The notes beneath the pieces were generated by a model, which saw only the letters and a list, made by a program, of their open reading frames with translations, did no database searches and was not told where the DNA came from. A stretch of DNA of 64,000 nt from MD308 sp051888795 (GTDB taxonomy: Bacteria; Bacillota; Clostridia; Lachnospirales; Lachnospiraceae), in contig JBJFCD010000167.1 in the NCBI GenBank assembly GCA_051888795.1, forward strand, positions 1 to 64,000, written 5' to 3'. Both the position numbers and the translations under genes were made by a program. Shown piece after piece: positions 50,554 through 59,881 of the stretch (the first letter of the stretch is position 1; each line of letters begins with the position of its first letter).

Positions 50554-50583
50554 GGGCGTGCATCAAATAGTGCACGCCCTTTC
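50554..50583. terminator. Terminator between lectin gene and convergent GNAT gene
   Basis: GGGCGTGCA (50554-50562) and TGCACGCCC (50571-50579) form a nine-bp stem with an eight-base loop and TTTC following; A-runs on the left let it act in both directions. Confidence 0.85.
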
Positions 50584-50585
50584 TT

Positions 50586-51086
50586 TTAAATATAATAGGT
50601 TAGTATATAGTCATCCATTACGAATCCGTTTCCGATATCTGCAACCTGTTCATCGGTGATCTTAAATCCAAGATGATCATAGATTTTTAAAGTATTGTCA
50701 TTATGCTTATTGCAGGTGAGCCAGATCTTTTCGAGATTTCGTTCCTTACACTGGTTAATTAAAAACTCAAGTCCCTGAGTTGCAAGATGTTGTCCGCGAA
50801 ATTCTTTTTTTATGTATAGTTTACTTAAAAAAAGTGCATTTTCTTCCTGGTGGACTCCAATATAGCCACAAGGAGTATGGGAGCTTTCAATGATAAAGTA
50901 TTCATAGCCATCATTTCTGATCTGTGAGGTAAGCGCTGGATAAGACTGGAACTTTTCTACCATGTAATTTACCTGTGCTTCTCCGATGATTGGTGTAAAA
51001 TGCTGATGCCAGATCACTTCCGCAATGTCAGCAATTGTCTGAATGTCTCCGTCAGTAGTGGCGGGGATAAAATTTACTGTCTTCAT
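50586..51086 (-). CDS. GNAT-family N-acetyltransferase
   Basis: The 166-residue enzyme has the acetyl-CoA-binding GNAT motif with YIKKEFRGQHLATQGLEFLI (the R/Q-x-x-G/A loop) followed by KIWLTCNKHNDNTLKIYDHL and the usual LGFKITDEQVADIGNGFVMDD end. It resembles the group that acetylates small amines or protein N-termini; the substrate is not known. ATG 51086 has GGGGAA upstream; an ATG at 51101 would add five residues. It stands alone, convergent with the lectin gene. Confidence 0.85.
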   Translation of the reverse strand: MKTVNFIPATTDGDIQTIADIAEVIWHQHFTPIIGEAQVNYMVEKFQSYPALTSQIRNDGYEYFIIESSHTPCGYIGVHQEENALFLSKLYIKKEFRGQHLATQGLEFLINQCKERNLEKIWLTCNKHNDNTLKIYDHLGFKITDEQVADIGNGFVMDDYILTYYI

Positions 51087-51255
51087 GTGAGTATTCCCCA
51101 TTTCTTTAGAATTGTTTAATAGATATCTTTTTTTTCATATGTTATTATATAGGAAGATAAAAAAATTGACAATTATAAGTTGTGTTGATTTTGGAGTTGC
51201 AGGATTTGTAAGAATTTAAAACCGAAAGAAATAGTAAGTCGGAGGTCTTAATGTT

Positions 51256-51960
51256 ATGGGCGCATTTGTGGCGTTAAAAGATGTAAAAAAAATATATCAC
51301 ATGGGTGAAGTAGACATTATGGCAGCGGCAGGTATCGATTTTGAAATCGAGAAAGGTGAGTTTGCCGTGGTAGTAGGACCAAGTGGTGCAGGAAAAACTA
51401 CTGTTCTCAATATTCTCGGGGGAATGGATACTGCAACAGAAGGAGAAGTCATTGTTGATGATCAGGATATTTCATCCTATTCCCAGAGGCAACTTACCGC
51501 ATATCGAAGAGATGATATCGGATTTGTGTTTCAGTTTTATAACCTGATCCCAAATCTGACTACACTGGAAAATGTGGAACTGGCACTTCAGATATGTAAG
51601 GATCCTATGGATGCAAAAGAAGTACTTGAAGAAGTAGGGCTTGGTGAGAGGCTCGATAATTTTCCGGCACAGCTATCAGGTGGAGAGCAGCAGAGAGTTT
51701 CTATTGCGAGGGCACTGGCAAAAAATCCAAAGCTTTTGCTATGTGATGAGCCAACAGGAGCGCTGGATTACAATACAGGAAAATCGATTTTAAAATTATT
51801 ACAGGACACATGCCGGAAAAAGAAAATGACAGTGATATTAATTACACATAATCAGGCAATTGCACCTATGGCAGACCGGGTAATTAAAATTAAGAACGGA
51901 AAAGTTTCCAGTATTATAGTGAATGATAATCCAGTATCGGTTGAGACGATAGAATGGTAA
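51256..51960 (+). CDS. ABC transporter ATP-binding protein (LolD/MacB-like)
   Basis: The 234-residue ATPase has Walker A VGPSGAGKTT, Q-loop region FVFQFYNLIPNLTTLENVEL, signature LSGGEQQRVSIARALAKN and Walker B LLCDEPTGALD. This is the MacB/LolD/SalX group that partners with FtsX-like permeases. The next gene, 15 bases on, encodes such a permease. Export or mechanotransmission of a hydrophobic or peptide substrate is the likely role. The upstream region 51102-51255 is A/T-rich with no clear operator. Confidence 0.9.
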   Translation: MGAFVALKDVKKIYHMGEVDIMAAAGIDFEIEKGEFAVVVGPSGAGKTTVLNILGGMDTATEGEVIVDDQDISSYSQRQLTAYRRDDIGFVFQFYNLIPNLTTLENVELALQICKDPMDAKEVLEEVGLGERLDNFPAQLSGGEQQRVSIARALAKNPKLLLCDEPTGALDYNTGKSILKLLQDTCRKKKMTVILITHNQAIAPMADRVIKIKNGKVSSIIVNDNPVSVETIEW

Positions 51961-51975
51961 GTAACAGGAGATGCG

Positions 51976-54900
51976 ATGGCAAAGAAAGTAACGCGTAAAG
52001 ATTTTTATATGGAAATACGGAAGAGTCCGGGCAGGTTTTTGTCGATTCTTTTTATTGTTGCGCTTGGAGTTGCATTTTTTTCGGGAATTCGTGCGTCTGA
52101 ACCGGATATGAGGATTACCGGAGATACATATTTTGACGCAAGTGAGCTGATGGACATAAAAGCACTAAGTACATATGGTGTTACAGAAGATGATGTTCAG
52201 GCGATGGAAGAGCTTGATGATATCGAGAAGGCAGAAGGTGCATACAGTGAAGATTTCATCTATCGGACAGAAGATGAACAGCATGTCCTCCATGTGATGG
52301 GTATCCAGAAGGACATGAATCAGGTGACGGTGACAGAAGGACGGCTCCCTGAAAAAGTGGGTGAGTGTCTGGTAGATGATGAGTCAGAATATGAGATTGG
52401 AGAAATCATTACTCTGGAATCCGGTACGGATGATCCGGTATCGGATACTTTGAAGACAGATACACTGAAGGTTGTAGGAAAGGGAAACAGCCCGTGCTAT
52501 CTTTCCTACGGAAGAGGAAGTACAACTATTGGAACCGGAAGTATCAGTGCGTTTCTGGTTGTTCCGGAGGATACTTTTGAACTTGAAACGTATACAGAAG
52601 TATATCTTCAGGTAAAAGGTGCAAAAGATTTTCTGGCATTTACGGATGAATATGATGACAGGATAGATGAAGTACTTAAGCAGGTGGAAGAGCTTGCAGA
52701 TGAGCGTGGGATCGTCCGCAGGCAGGAGATCGTTGATGAGGCAGAGAAAGAGCTTGCAGATGCAAAAGATGAACTTGAGGAAGGGAAAGAAACGGCAAGG
52801 AAAGAGCTTGCAGATGCTGAAAAAGAAATAACAGATGCTGAACAAAAGCTTGCGGACGGGAAAAAGGAAATTGAAGACGGAAGAAAGAAGATCGAAGATG
52901 CAAAGAAAACGTTAGAAAGTAAGCAAAAGGAGCTTGATAAGGCAAAGGCTGAATATAATTCCGGAAAGAAAGAGCTGGAAAAGGGTCAGAAAGAGTATGA
53001 AAAAGGCCTTAAGGAATATGAAGCGTCAAAGTCAAAAGCACAGCCTGAGATTGAAAATGCAAAACAACAGGCGGCAGCGCTTCAGGCACAGATTTCTGAG
53101 GATGAAAATACATATCAGGTCCTGACAGAGAAAATATCTGAGCTGGAAGCGCTTGGAGATGATCCGGGAGAAGAAATAAAGCAGCAGATTGAGGCACTGA
53201 AAGAACAGGCGGCCGGTATCTCTCAGAAAATTGCAGCAGAAAAGCAGGCATATGAAACAATTGAAGATCAGATCAATCAGGCTGAGAAACAGCTTAAAGA
53301 GGCCGAAAAAAAGCTTGCGCAGGCGAAAAAGGAACTGGATGCCGGTAAGAAAAAACTGAAAGGGGTTCCGGAAAAGTTAAAATCGGGACAAAAGCAAATT
53401 GATGAGGGCTGGGAGGAACTGGAAAGCCAGGAGAAAAAACTGAATGACGGTGCCAAAGAAATTGAGGATAATGAAAAGAAGCTTGCTGATGCTAAAAAAG
53501 AATATGAAGATGGAAAAAAAGAAGCAGAGCAGGAGATAAAAGATGGCGAAAAAAAGATAAAAGACGCTGAAAAAGAGATTGAAGATATAGAAAATCCAAA
53601 ATGGTATGTATATGATCGGAGCACACTTGTGGAATACAGTGGATTTGGAGAAAATGCAGAGCGTCTGGGTGCGATAGGAAGAGTATTCCCGGTATTATTC
53701 TTTTTAGTAGCGGCACTTATCAGTCTGACCAGTATGACACGTATGGTTGAAGAGCAGCGAACTTCTATTGGCACGATGAAAGCTCTTGGATACGGGAAAG
53801 TAGCGATTGCGTCCAAATATCTGGGGTATGCGTTTTTGGCTACGATCGGAGGAAGTGTTCTGGGAGTATTGATTGGTGAAAAAATATTACCATACATTAT
53901 CGTATATGCCTATGGGATTCTATATCGTCATCTGCCGGAAATCATTGTGCCATATAACTGGACTTATGCATTTTTGGCGTCAGGAGCAGCAATCTTTTGT
54001 ACAATGTTTGCTACCTGGATGGCATGTTATAACGAACTCCGGGCGCAGCCGGCTGTTCTTATGAGACCACCAACACCGAAGAATGGACGCAGAGTCTTTA
54101 TGGAACATATTCATTTTGTGTGGAAACATTTGAGTTTTACATGGAAATCGACTATCCGGAATCTTATGCGCTATAAAAAAAGATTTTTTATGACGATTTT
54201 CGGAATCGGAGGCTGCATGGCGCTGATGCTAGTCGGATTTGGGCTTAAGGATTCCTGTTATGAGATAGCGGATCTTCAATATGCAGAAATTCAGCTTTAT
54301 GATGGTAACATTTATCTTGAGGAAGATGTGACTGAGAAGCAGCGAGAGGATCTGGAAGTTGCTCTGGACAAGGAGAAAAATGTTCAAAACTATACAGATG
54401 TGAATATGCAGAGTATTACTCTTGTAAACGGAAAGAAGGAACGTGCAGTATATGAGTGTGTGTTTAAATCTGTGAAAGACGTTCCAAAGTTCGTAGATTT
54501 TCATGACCGGAAGACAAAAGAGGGTTATGAGCTGTCAGATAATGGAGTGATCATCAGCGAAAAAACAGCAAAACTTTTGGAGGTTGAAGAGGGAGATATC
54601 GTCTGCATAAAAGATGAAGAAAAAGGAAATAAAGAAATAAAGATTGAACATATCTGTGAAAATTATATGGGTCATTATATGTATATGACCCCGACGTATT
54701 ATGAAAAGGTTTATAACGAGGAGCCGGATTATAACAGTATTTGTTTTATTGCTGATGATGCCTGTGACTCACAACAGATTGAAGAAATCGGAAAGAATAT
54801 GCTTGAAGAAGAAGGTGTACTCAGTGTCAGCTATACCCACGATATTGAAAAACAACTGGCAGATATGCTGAAGAGTCTGAATCTGGTCATTGTTGTGCTC

Positions 54901-55278
54901 ATCATTTCTGCAGGAATGCTGGCTTTTGTAGTACTTTATAATCTGAATACAGTTAATATTGCCGAGAGAAAGAGAGAACTTGCGACACTTAAGGTTTTGG
55001 GATTCTATAATTCAGAAGTGGCAGAATATGTATACCGTGAGAACATTATCCTGACTTTTATCGGAGCTTTCGTAGGTGTTGGACTTGGAAAGATTCTTCA
55101 CAGATTTATTATTGAGACTGTGGAAGTGGATTCTGCCATGTTTGGAAGAAATATTAATATGCCAAGTTATATCTATAGCCTTTTATTTACCATAGCATTT
55201 TCTCTGATTATTAATGGTATTATGTATTTTAAATTGAAAAAAATAGATATGGTAGAATCACTGAAAAGTATCGAGTAG
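51976..55278 (+). CDS. FtsX-like ABC permease with long extracellular coiled coil
   Basis: The 1100-residue permease has an N-terminal membrane helix (about 18-37), a MacB-like domain, a 270-residue coiled coil rich in Lys, Glu and Ala (about 250-540, with repeated ADAKKE-type heptads), then FtsX domains with transmembrane helices (about 575-700 and 980-1090; GIVLISLTSMTRMVEEQRTS-like core reads ALISLTSMTRMVEEQRTSIG). A second extracellular domain is at about 750-960. The coiled coil would protrude far through the wall. Related large proteins in Firmicutes are linked to secretion or to lantibiotic and cell-wall stress. No adjacent kinase or peptide gene gives the substrate. Confidence 0.85.
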   Translation: MAKKVTRKDFYMEIRKSPGRFLSILFIVALGVAFFSGIRASEPDMRITGDTYFDASELMDIKALSTYGVTEDDVQAMEELDDIEKAEGAYSEDFIYRTEDEQHVLHVMGIQKDMNQVTVTEGRLPEKVGECLVDDESEYEIGEIITLESGTDDPVSDTLKTDTLKVVGKGNSPCYLSYGRGSTTIGTGSISAFLVVPEDTFELETYTEVYLQVKGAKDFLAFTDEYDDRIDEVLKQVEELADERGIVRRQEIVDEAEKELADAKDELEEGKETARKELADAEKEITDAEQKLADGKKEIEDGRKKIEDAKKTLESKQKELDKAKAEYNSGKKELEKGQKEYEKGLKEYEASKSKAQPEIENAKQQAAALQAQISEDENTYQVLTEKISELEALGDDPGEEIKQQIEALKEQAAGISQKIAAEKQAYETIEDQINQAEKQLKEAEKKLAQAKKELDAGKKKLKGVPEKLKSGQKQIDEGWEELESQEKKLNDGAKEIEDNEKKLADAKKEYEDGKKEAEQEIKDGEKKIKDAEKEIEDIENPKWYVYDRSTLVEYSGFGENAERLGAIGRVFPVLFFLVAALISLTSMTRMVEEQRTSIGTMKALGYGKVAIASKYLGYAFLATIGGSVLGVLIGEKILPYIIVYAYGILYRHLPEIIVPYNWTYAFLASGAAIFCTMFATWMACYNELRAQPAVLMRPPTPKNGRRVFMEHIHFVWKHLSFTWKSTIRNLMRYKKRFFMTIFGIGGCMALMLVGFGLKDSCYEIADLQYAEIQLYDGNIYLEEDVTEKQREDLEVALDKEKNVQNYTDVNMQSITLVNGKKERAVYECVFKSVKDVPKFVDFHDRKTKEGYELSDNGVIISEKTAKLLEVEEGDIVCIKDEEKGNKEIKIEHICENYMGHYMYMTPTYYEKVYNEEPDYNSICFIADDACDSQQIEEIGKNMLEEEGVLSVSYTHDIEKQLADMLKSLNLVIVVLIISAGMLAFVVLYNLNTVNIAERKRELATLKVLGFYNSEVAEYVYRENIILTFIGAFVGVGLGKILHRFIIETVEVDSAMFGRNINMPSYIYSLLFTIAFSLIINGIMYFKLKKIDMVESLKSIE

Positions 55279-55302
55279 GGCATGAGTCCTACTCGATTTT
55301 TA
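55270..55302. terminator. Terminator after the ABC permease gene
   Basis: ATCGAGTAGG (55270-55279) pairs with CCTACTCGAT (55288-55297), followed by TTTTTAT. The left arm overlaps the stop codon of the permease gene. Confidence 0.85.
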
Positions 55303-55309
55303 TAAAAGA

Positions 55310-55570
55310 TTATTTCATTGCAAGGCCTGAGAGCACAGATTTTACGTGATCAATTTCCTGACGGGAAGCTTTCTGTGCCGGGACATAATAGCTCTTTTCG
55401 CGTGCTACCTGATAAAGTTTTTCCTGAGACATTTCACATTCGTTACGCATCTGCTTCAGACATTGTTTCAGTTCTTTATTTTCTGTCTGGGAAATCATTT
55501 CTCCGAATCTTACAAGTTCTGCGTTTACTCCGGTGAGGGCATCGGATACCATAGTTTTATCGTCTAACAT
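55310..55570 (-). CDS. Spore coat protein, CotF-like
   Basis: This 86-residue alpha-helical protein (DKTMVSDALTGVNAELVRFG; LKQMRNECEMSQEKLYQVA; KSYYVPAQKASRQEIDHVK) has the pattern of the Coat_F family: two or three helices of a ferritin-like bundle with a YYVPA segment. Such proteins lie in the spore coat and are made late in sporulation. A second small coat-type gene starts just upstream, so they form a pair. Confidence 0.8.
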   Translation of the reverse strand: MLDDKTMVSDALTGVNAELVRFGEMISQTENKELKQCLKQMRNECEMSQEKLYQVAREKSYYVPAQKASRQEIDHVKSVLSGLAMK

Positions 55571-55580
55571 ATTTATCCTC

Positions 55581-55763
55581 CTATAAAAATTTCATCAAGT
55601 CCTGTTTGTGTTTCATTGCTGATTCTGCGGAATCCTGAAAAAGCTTTTGAATTTCGGGATCTTTTGCCTGAGCTGCATAATCCTGCATTTTACAGTGGCA
55701 TGTATCGAATCCACCAATTAAATGACGAAGATTCTGCAGATCTAATACTGAAATTTCTGACAT
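55581..55763 (-). CDS. Small spore coat-associated protein
   Basis: This 60-residue helical protein (LDLQNLRHLIGGFDTCHCKM; AAQAKDPEIQKLFQDSAESA) looks like the small partner that commonly precedes CotF-type genes in Clostridia. It has no signal peptide or membrane segment. It ends 11 bases before the CotF-like gene and AGGAGG lies upstream of its ATG. It is inferred to be a spore-coat component, from context and helix pattern. Confidence 0.75.
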   Translation of the reverse strand: MSEISVLDLQNLRHLIGGFDTCHCKMQDYAAQAKDPEIQKLFQDSAESAMKHKQDLMKFL

Positions 55764-55830
55764 GTAAAAGTACCTCCTTTATTGTTTTCGGATTTAGTAT
55801 GTACGTTTTTGGAGAAAATATGTTGTATTA

Positions 55831-56580
55831 TTATATCAGAAATAGTTTTTTTGAGTTTTTTGATACGTTTATAAATGTAATAAAAAGATTTTTCATTGAG
55901 AAATCTGTGTGATACATGCATTCTGGATGCCACTGTACGCCTAATGCAAATGGATGAGAAGGAAGTTCAATTGCTTCTGCTATTCCGTCAGAAGCAATTG
56001 CAGTTGTAACCAGATTGTTTCCTAAAGTCTTAATACACTGGTGATGAAAACTGTTTACATATAGAGAAGAACCGCAAATTTTGTATAGCATACTACTTTT
56101 TTGTATGCAAATTTTGTGGCATATATCCGAGCGCTCTGAAGAATTCTGCATATGATTCAGAGAAGAAGTGAGGCGAAGGGAGATATCCTGGTAGACGGTT
56201 CCACCCAGTGCCAGGTTTAAAATCTGCATTCCCCGACATATTGCAAGAACAGGAAGTTTTGAAGAGATCAGTTCTTGCATAAAGTGAATATGAAATCGGT
56301 CTGCTTTCAGATCGGTATGCCCTATGTCGGTCATCAATTCTTCTCCGAAAAGAATCGGTGTCACATCATGACCGCCGCAAAACAGGAAACCATCGCAGAT
56401 GTCAAAATATTTATAAAATTGTTTTGAATTTGCAGAATCAGTAGTATCTTCCGGAGAGTCCGAATACGGGATCAGTATTGGAATGCCTCCGGATAAAGAG
56501 ACTGCTTCTATATATGCATTGCTTACGTACTGGCATTTTTCATCAAATCCGCAAAACAGAATCCCAATCACAGGTTTCAT
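55831..56580 (-). CDS. Class I glutamine amidotransferase-like hydrolase (peptidase C26, PuuD-like)
   Basis: This 249-residue protein has the C26/GATase1 fold. The nucleophile Cys is in LAICRGMQILNLALGG and the His/Glu pair in GVQWHPECMY; FCGGHDVTPILFGE lies near the ligand site. PuuD-type enzymes hydrolyse gamma-glutamyl-GABA or other gamma-glutamyl compounds. The C-terminus (NSKKLFLI) has a few extra residues. It is divergent from a membrane dipeptidase gene 72 bases away, so both may act on gamma-glutamyl or amino-acid amide compounds; that link is inference. Confidence 0.85.
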   Translation of the reverse strand: MKPVIGILFCGFDEKCQYVSNAYIEAVSLSGGIPILIPYSDSPEDTTDSANSKQFYKYFDICDGFLFCGGHDVTPILFGEELMTDIGHTDLKADRFHIHFMQELISSKLPVLAICRGMQILNLALGGTVYQDISLRLTSSLNHMQNSSERSDICHKICIQKSSMLYKICGSSLYVNSFHHQCIKTLGNNLVTTAIASDGIAEAIELPSHPFALGVQWHPECMYHTDFSMKNLFITFINVSKNSKKLFLI

Positions 56581-56652
56581 AAAATCACCTTCCAGATTAT
56601 TTTGAATAGGAGTATACTATATTTATTATTCATATGTGGGAGAGGTTAAAAT

Positions 56653-57612
56653 ATGAGACTTGTTGATATGCATTGTGATACGATATGGAAATTGATGGAT
56701 TTAGATCGATGTGGTGATCTTATGGAAAATCAGTGTTCTGTAAGTATTTCAGGTATGGAAGAAGCAGGAACAGTGGCGCAGTTTTTTGCATGTTTTACAA
56801 ATGTGAAAGATTATGCAGGTGGCTATGATGAGTGTTACGGTCATGTTTTTAAGATGATTCAGTTTATGGAAAATCAGGTTGATCATTATAGCAAGAAATT
56901 GGCTTTTGCAGCATCCTATAAGGAGTTAATGAGAAATATTGATGAAGAAAAAATTTCAGTGATTCTGACAGTAGAAGAGGGAGGAATATTAAATGGCAGC
57001 CTAGAGAGGTTAGATGAGCTTTATCGAAAAGGTGTAAGGCTTATGACTCCAATCTGGAATTATGAAAACTGCTTTGGTTATCCTAACAGCAGAGACAGAT
57101 CTGTTATGCAACAGGGATTAAAGCCATTTGGTATCGAGGCGATTCAATGGATGGGTGAGAAAGGAATGATCGTAGACGTATCACATGCTTCCGATGGCAC
57201 ATTCCAGGATATTCTGACATACGCAAAAGGTCCTGTCTTGGCGTCACATTCAAATTGCAGAGAATTGTGCAATCACCCAAGAAATCTTACTGACAGGATG
57301 CTTAGACAACTTGCTGATACCGGAGGAGTAGCAGGATTAAATTTTTACGGTCCGTTCTTAGGAACAGCAAATGCTTCGCTGGTTGAAGAAATGACAGCTC
57401 ATGTTTTGCATATGATCCAGTGCGGTGGAAGTTCACTTCCGGCAATTGGAACAGATTTCGATGGATTTGATGGAATAGAGAGGTTTGATATTCCGAAAGT
57501 AGAAAATATGGAGCGATTATGGGAGGCATTAAAAAAGAAGGGCGTTTCCGAATCACAGCTTGATAAGATATGGAGCGGAAACGCACTTCGGATTTTGAAA
57601 GGTCTGAAATAA
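56653..57612 (+). CDS. Membrane dipeptidase (peptidase M19)
   Basis: The 319-residue zinc dipeptidase of the amidohydrolase superfamily has the metal motif VDMHCDTIW, the bridging Glu in LTVEEGG, the His sites IVDVSHASDGTFQDI and LASHSNCRELCNHPRNLTD, and Asp in IGTDFDGFDG. Bacterial members cleave dipeptides, including those with a D-amino acid. Length is typical and no signal peptide is present. GGAGAGG precedes the ATG. The gene faces a PuuD-like gene. Confidence 0.88.
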   Translation: MRLVDMHCDTIWKLMDLDRCGDLMENQCSVSISGMEEAGTVAQFFACFTNVKDYAGGYDECYGHVFKMIQFMENQVDHYSKKLAFAASYKELMRNIDEEKISVILTVEEGGILNGSLERLDELYRKGVRLMTPIWNYENCFGYPNSRDRSVMQQGLKPFGIEAIQWMGEKGMIVDVSHASDGTFQDILTYAKGPVLASHSNCRELCNHPRNLTDRMLRQLADTGGVAGLNFYGPFLGTANASLVEEMTAHVLHMIQCGGSSLPAIGTDFDGFDGIERFDIPKVENMERLWEALKKKGVSESQLDKIWSGNALRILKGLK

Positions 57613-57642
57613 AGCAAATTTACGGACGTAAAAAAGAGGTCT

Positions 57643-58584
57643 TTAGTCCGAGACAGAAAAGAATTCTTTTACCTGTCCAAGAATAATATTCATAAGCCTT
57701 GTGCGGGCTTCAACACTTGCCCATGCTATATGAGGCGTAATAAAGAGTTTTCGGCTGTCTTTAATGCAGCGCAGAGGATTTTGAGGGCTCATTGGTTCTG
57801 TGCATAAAACATCAAGGCCGGCAGCACGGATCGTTTCGTGTTCAAGTGCGTCTGCAAGGTCGCTTTCCACTACAATAGGCCCTCTTCCAAGGTTCAGGAA
57901 AATACAGCTTTTCTTCATTTTCGAAAAAGCATTTTTATCAATGAGATTTTCCGTAAATTCATTTAACGGAGCATGAACGGAAATAATATCAGAAGAGGAA
58001 AGGAGAGTATCCATATCTACCTGATGATATCCTTCCTGTGCAGGACTGTGTGACGGGGAAGTATAGATGACACTGGCCCCGAAAGCTTCTGCAATGGAGG
58101 CGACTCTCCTTCCGATATTTCCAAGTCCGATAATTCCCCAGGTTTTTCCGTTGATTTCATAGAAGACTTCTTCAAAGTGAGTAAAGAGAGTGTCGTTTGT
58201 GTAGCGGTCTTCTTTTACATACTCATCATAATAGCGGAGCTTTTCCAAAAGGAAGAAAAGCATTGCAAAAGTGTGTTGTGCAACTGATTCTGTAGAATAT
58301 CCCGCAACATTTCTCCATGCGATATTCCGGCTGTCCAGATATGGTTTATCGAGGTTATTTGTCCCGGTTGCTGTGACGCATACAAGTTTCAGATTTTTTG
58401 CAGAACCTACGGTCTGTTCATTTATCTGTATTTTATTTACAATGATTACATCGGCATCTTCAATCCGTCCGGGAACTTCCGCAGATGTGGAAAAAGGGTA
58501 TTTTACAACTTCGCCAAGTCTGTCAAAGCCAGACAGATCAATATCTTCTCCGATAGTTTTTACATCAAGAAATACAATTTTCAT
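57643..58584 (-). CDS. D-2-hydroxyacid dehydrogenase (glycerate/phosphoglycerate type)
   Basis: The 313-residue NAD-dependent enzyme has the dinucleotide motif WGIIGLGNIGRRVASIA, catalytic Arg in NLGRGPIVV, Glu in GLDVLCTEP and His in FITPHIAWAS. It resembles hydroxypyruvate reductase/glycerate dehydrogenase (HprA). The substrate within the family is not settled. I chose ATG 58584, with AGAGGAGTG upstream; a longer frame back to 58629 has no ribosome-binding site. The gene is convergent with the dipeptidase gene, 30 bp apart, with no clear terminator between. Confidence 0.85.
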   Translation of the reverse strand: MKIVFLDVKTIGEDIDLSGFDRLGEVVKYPFSTSAEVPGRIEDADVIIVNKIQINEQTVGSAKNLKLVCVTATGTNNLDKPYLDSRNIAWRNVAGYSTESVAQHTFAMLFFLLEKLRYYDEYVKEDRYTNDTLFTHFEEVFYEINGKTWGIIGLGNIGRRVASIAEAFGASVIYTSPSHSPAQEGYHQVDMDTLLSSSDIISVHAPLNEFTENLIDKNAFSKMKKSCIFLNLGRGPIVVESDLADALEHETIRAAGLDVLCTEPMSPQNPLRCIKDSRKLFITPHIAWASVEARTRLMNIILGQVKEFFSVSD

Positions 58585-58762
58585 TAGTATCACTCCTCTG
58601 ACAATTGTTATAATGTTAGAATACCACATTAAACAGATGAGGTCAAAATTGTTATTGCGTGAATACAGGGCTTTTTACTAAAACTTAAGGAATTATAAAG
58701 ATATCTGTAGTTGTCTTAGAAAGTACGTATATGGTATTATATTTTTTGAACAAGAGAGGAAG

Positions 58763-59791
58763 ATGTTTGTGAAAGAACGTATTATAGAATTTCTGAGAAA
58801 AAATGTGAAACCAGGCCGGATAAAGACGTTTGTATCGGATATCAAGAAAAAAATCCCCGGAAAAGCGAAGACAGTGCCGGTAAAAAAAAGACGTGGGCGG
58901 ATCACGAAAGCGAAGAGAAGACAAAAAGTAAAAAGACAGCTTTTGATGTGTGGTCTTTTTATTATCGTATGCATTGCGCTTATCATTACATATAATACAA
59001 AAGCATCCGAGAGAAAAAAGTCGGAGGAAGCAGTTAAGACAGAGCAGAAAAAAGAAAAAGAAAAAGTTCCGGATAACGTGGCAGAGAAGATGTCAGAATC
59101 AGAGATCGACACAGTATCAGAATCTGAAACGCTTAAACAGAAGGTAAAACGTATCCGAAAAGAAGCAACAGAAAAGGGGTATCCGGAAGATATTATTAAT
59201 CTACTGAAAAAGAATAATGAGACGGTTACTTTTGTGGAAAATTATGAAGAGAAAAAGGATCTTCCTATTGCGGAGAAAGTCAGTGATACGATTGAAGATG
59301 GGGAAATTCCTCAGCTTCTGCAGTGGGATGAAAGATGGGGATATGCTCCTTATGGAAGCGGATTTGTAGCAACCTGTGGCTGTGGCCCAACCTGTATGTC
59401 TATGGTGGTTTCGGGCCTTACGAAAGACGTTTCTGTTACGCCTGCGGTAGTGGCGGCTTACAGTGATAAAAAAGGATATATAGATGAGGAGAATAACACT
59501 TACTGGACACTGATGCAGGAAGGTGGAGAGCATTGGGGTGTTTCCTGTTATGAAGGCAGTGTAGATGAACAATCTGTTAAAGCAGAGCTTAAGGCAGGGC
59601 ATCCGATTATCTGCAGTGTCGGTCCGGGAGATTTTACAAAAAATGGGCATTTTATTGTGTTGACAAAATATAGTAAGGGTAAAGTCAGAGTTAACGACCC
59701 ATTCAGTCAGAAGAACAGTGAAAAATTGTGGGTTTATGAAGATATAAAAGATCAGATCAAAGCATTGTGGGTTTATTCTGTAGATGAATAA
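58763..59791 (+). CDS. Membrane-anchored C39-like cysteine peptidase
   Basis: The 342-residue protein has a strongly basic N-terminus (KKRRGRITKAKRRQKVKR), one transmembrane helix (about 61-77), a Lys/Glu-rich stalk (about 80-165) and a C-terminal C39-like papain domain (about 180-340). LLQWDERWGYAPYG carries the oxyanion Gln, ATCGCGPTCMSMVV holds the nucleophile (Cys207 by alignment to GCGPT), and KNGHFIVLTKY the His. The enzyme would face outside. Such proteins cleave extracellular peptides or cell-wall cross-links; no bacteriocin gene is near. The nucleophile has an extra adjacent Cys pair. Confidence 0.8.
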   Translation: MFVKERIIEFLRKNVKPGRIKTFVSDIKKKIPGKAKTVPVKKRRGRITKAKRRQKVKRQLLMCGLFIIVCIALIITYNTKASERKKSEEAVKTEQKKEKEKVPDNVAEKMSESEIDTVSESETLKQKVKRIRKEATEKGYPEDIINLLKKNNETVTFVENYEEKKDLPIAEKVSDTIEDGEIPQLLQWDERWGYAPYGSGFVATCGCGPTCMSMVVSGLTKDVSVTPAVVAAYSDKKGYIDEENNTYWTLMQEGGEHWGVSCYEGSVDEQSVKAELKAGHPIICSVGPGDFTKNGHFIVLTKYSKGKVRVNDPFSQKNSEKLWVYEDIKDQIKALWVYSVDE

Positions 59792-59814
59792 AGGATTTCG
59801 GTGATATATAAAAT

Positions 59815-59872
59815 ACAGCCAGATTATTTGTCATAAAAGATTCATATATCTTGTGATGAATAATGCTGGCTG
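59815..59872. terminator. Terminator between convergent genes
   Basis: ACAGCCAG (59815-59822) pairs with CTGGCTGT (59865-59872), with further A/T pairs and a loop of TCA...TGA inside; T-run follows. It serves the peptidase and the convergent DUF5721 gene. Confidence 0.75.
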
Positions 59873-59881
59873 TTTTATGTT

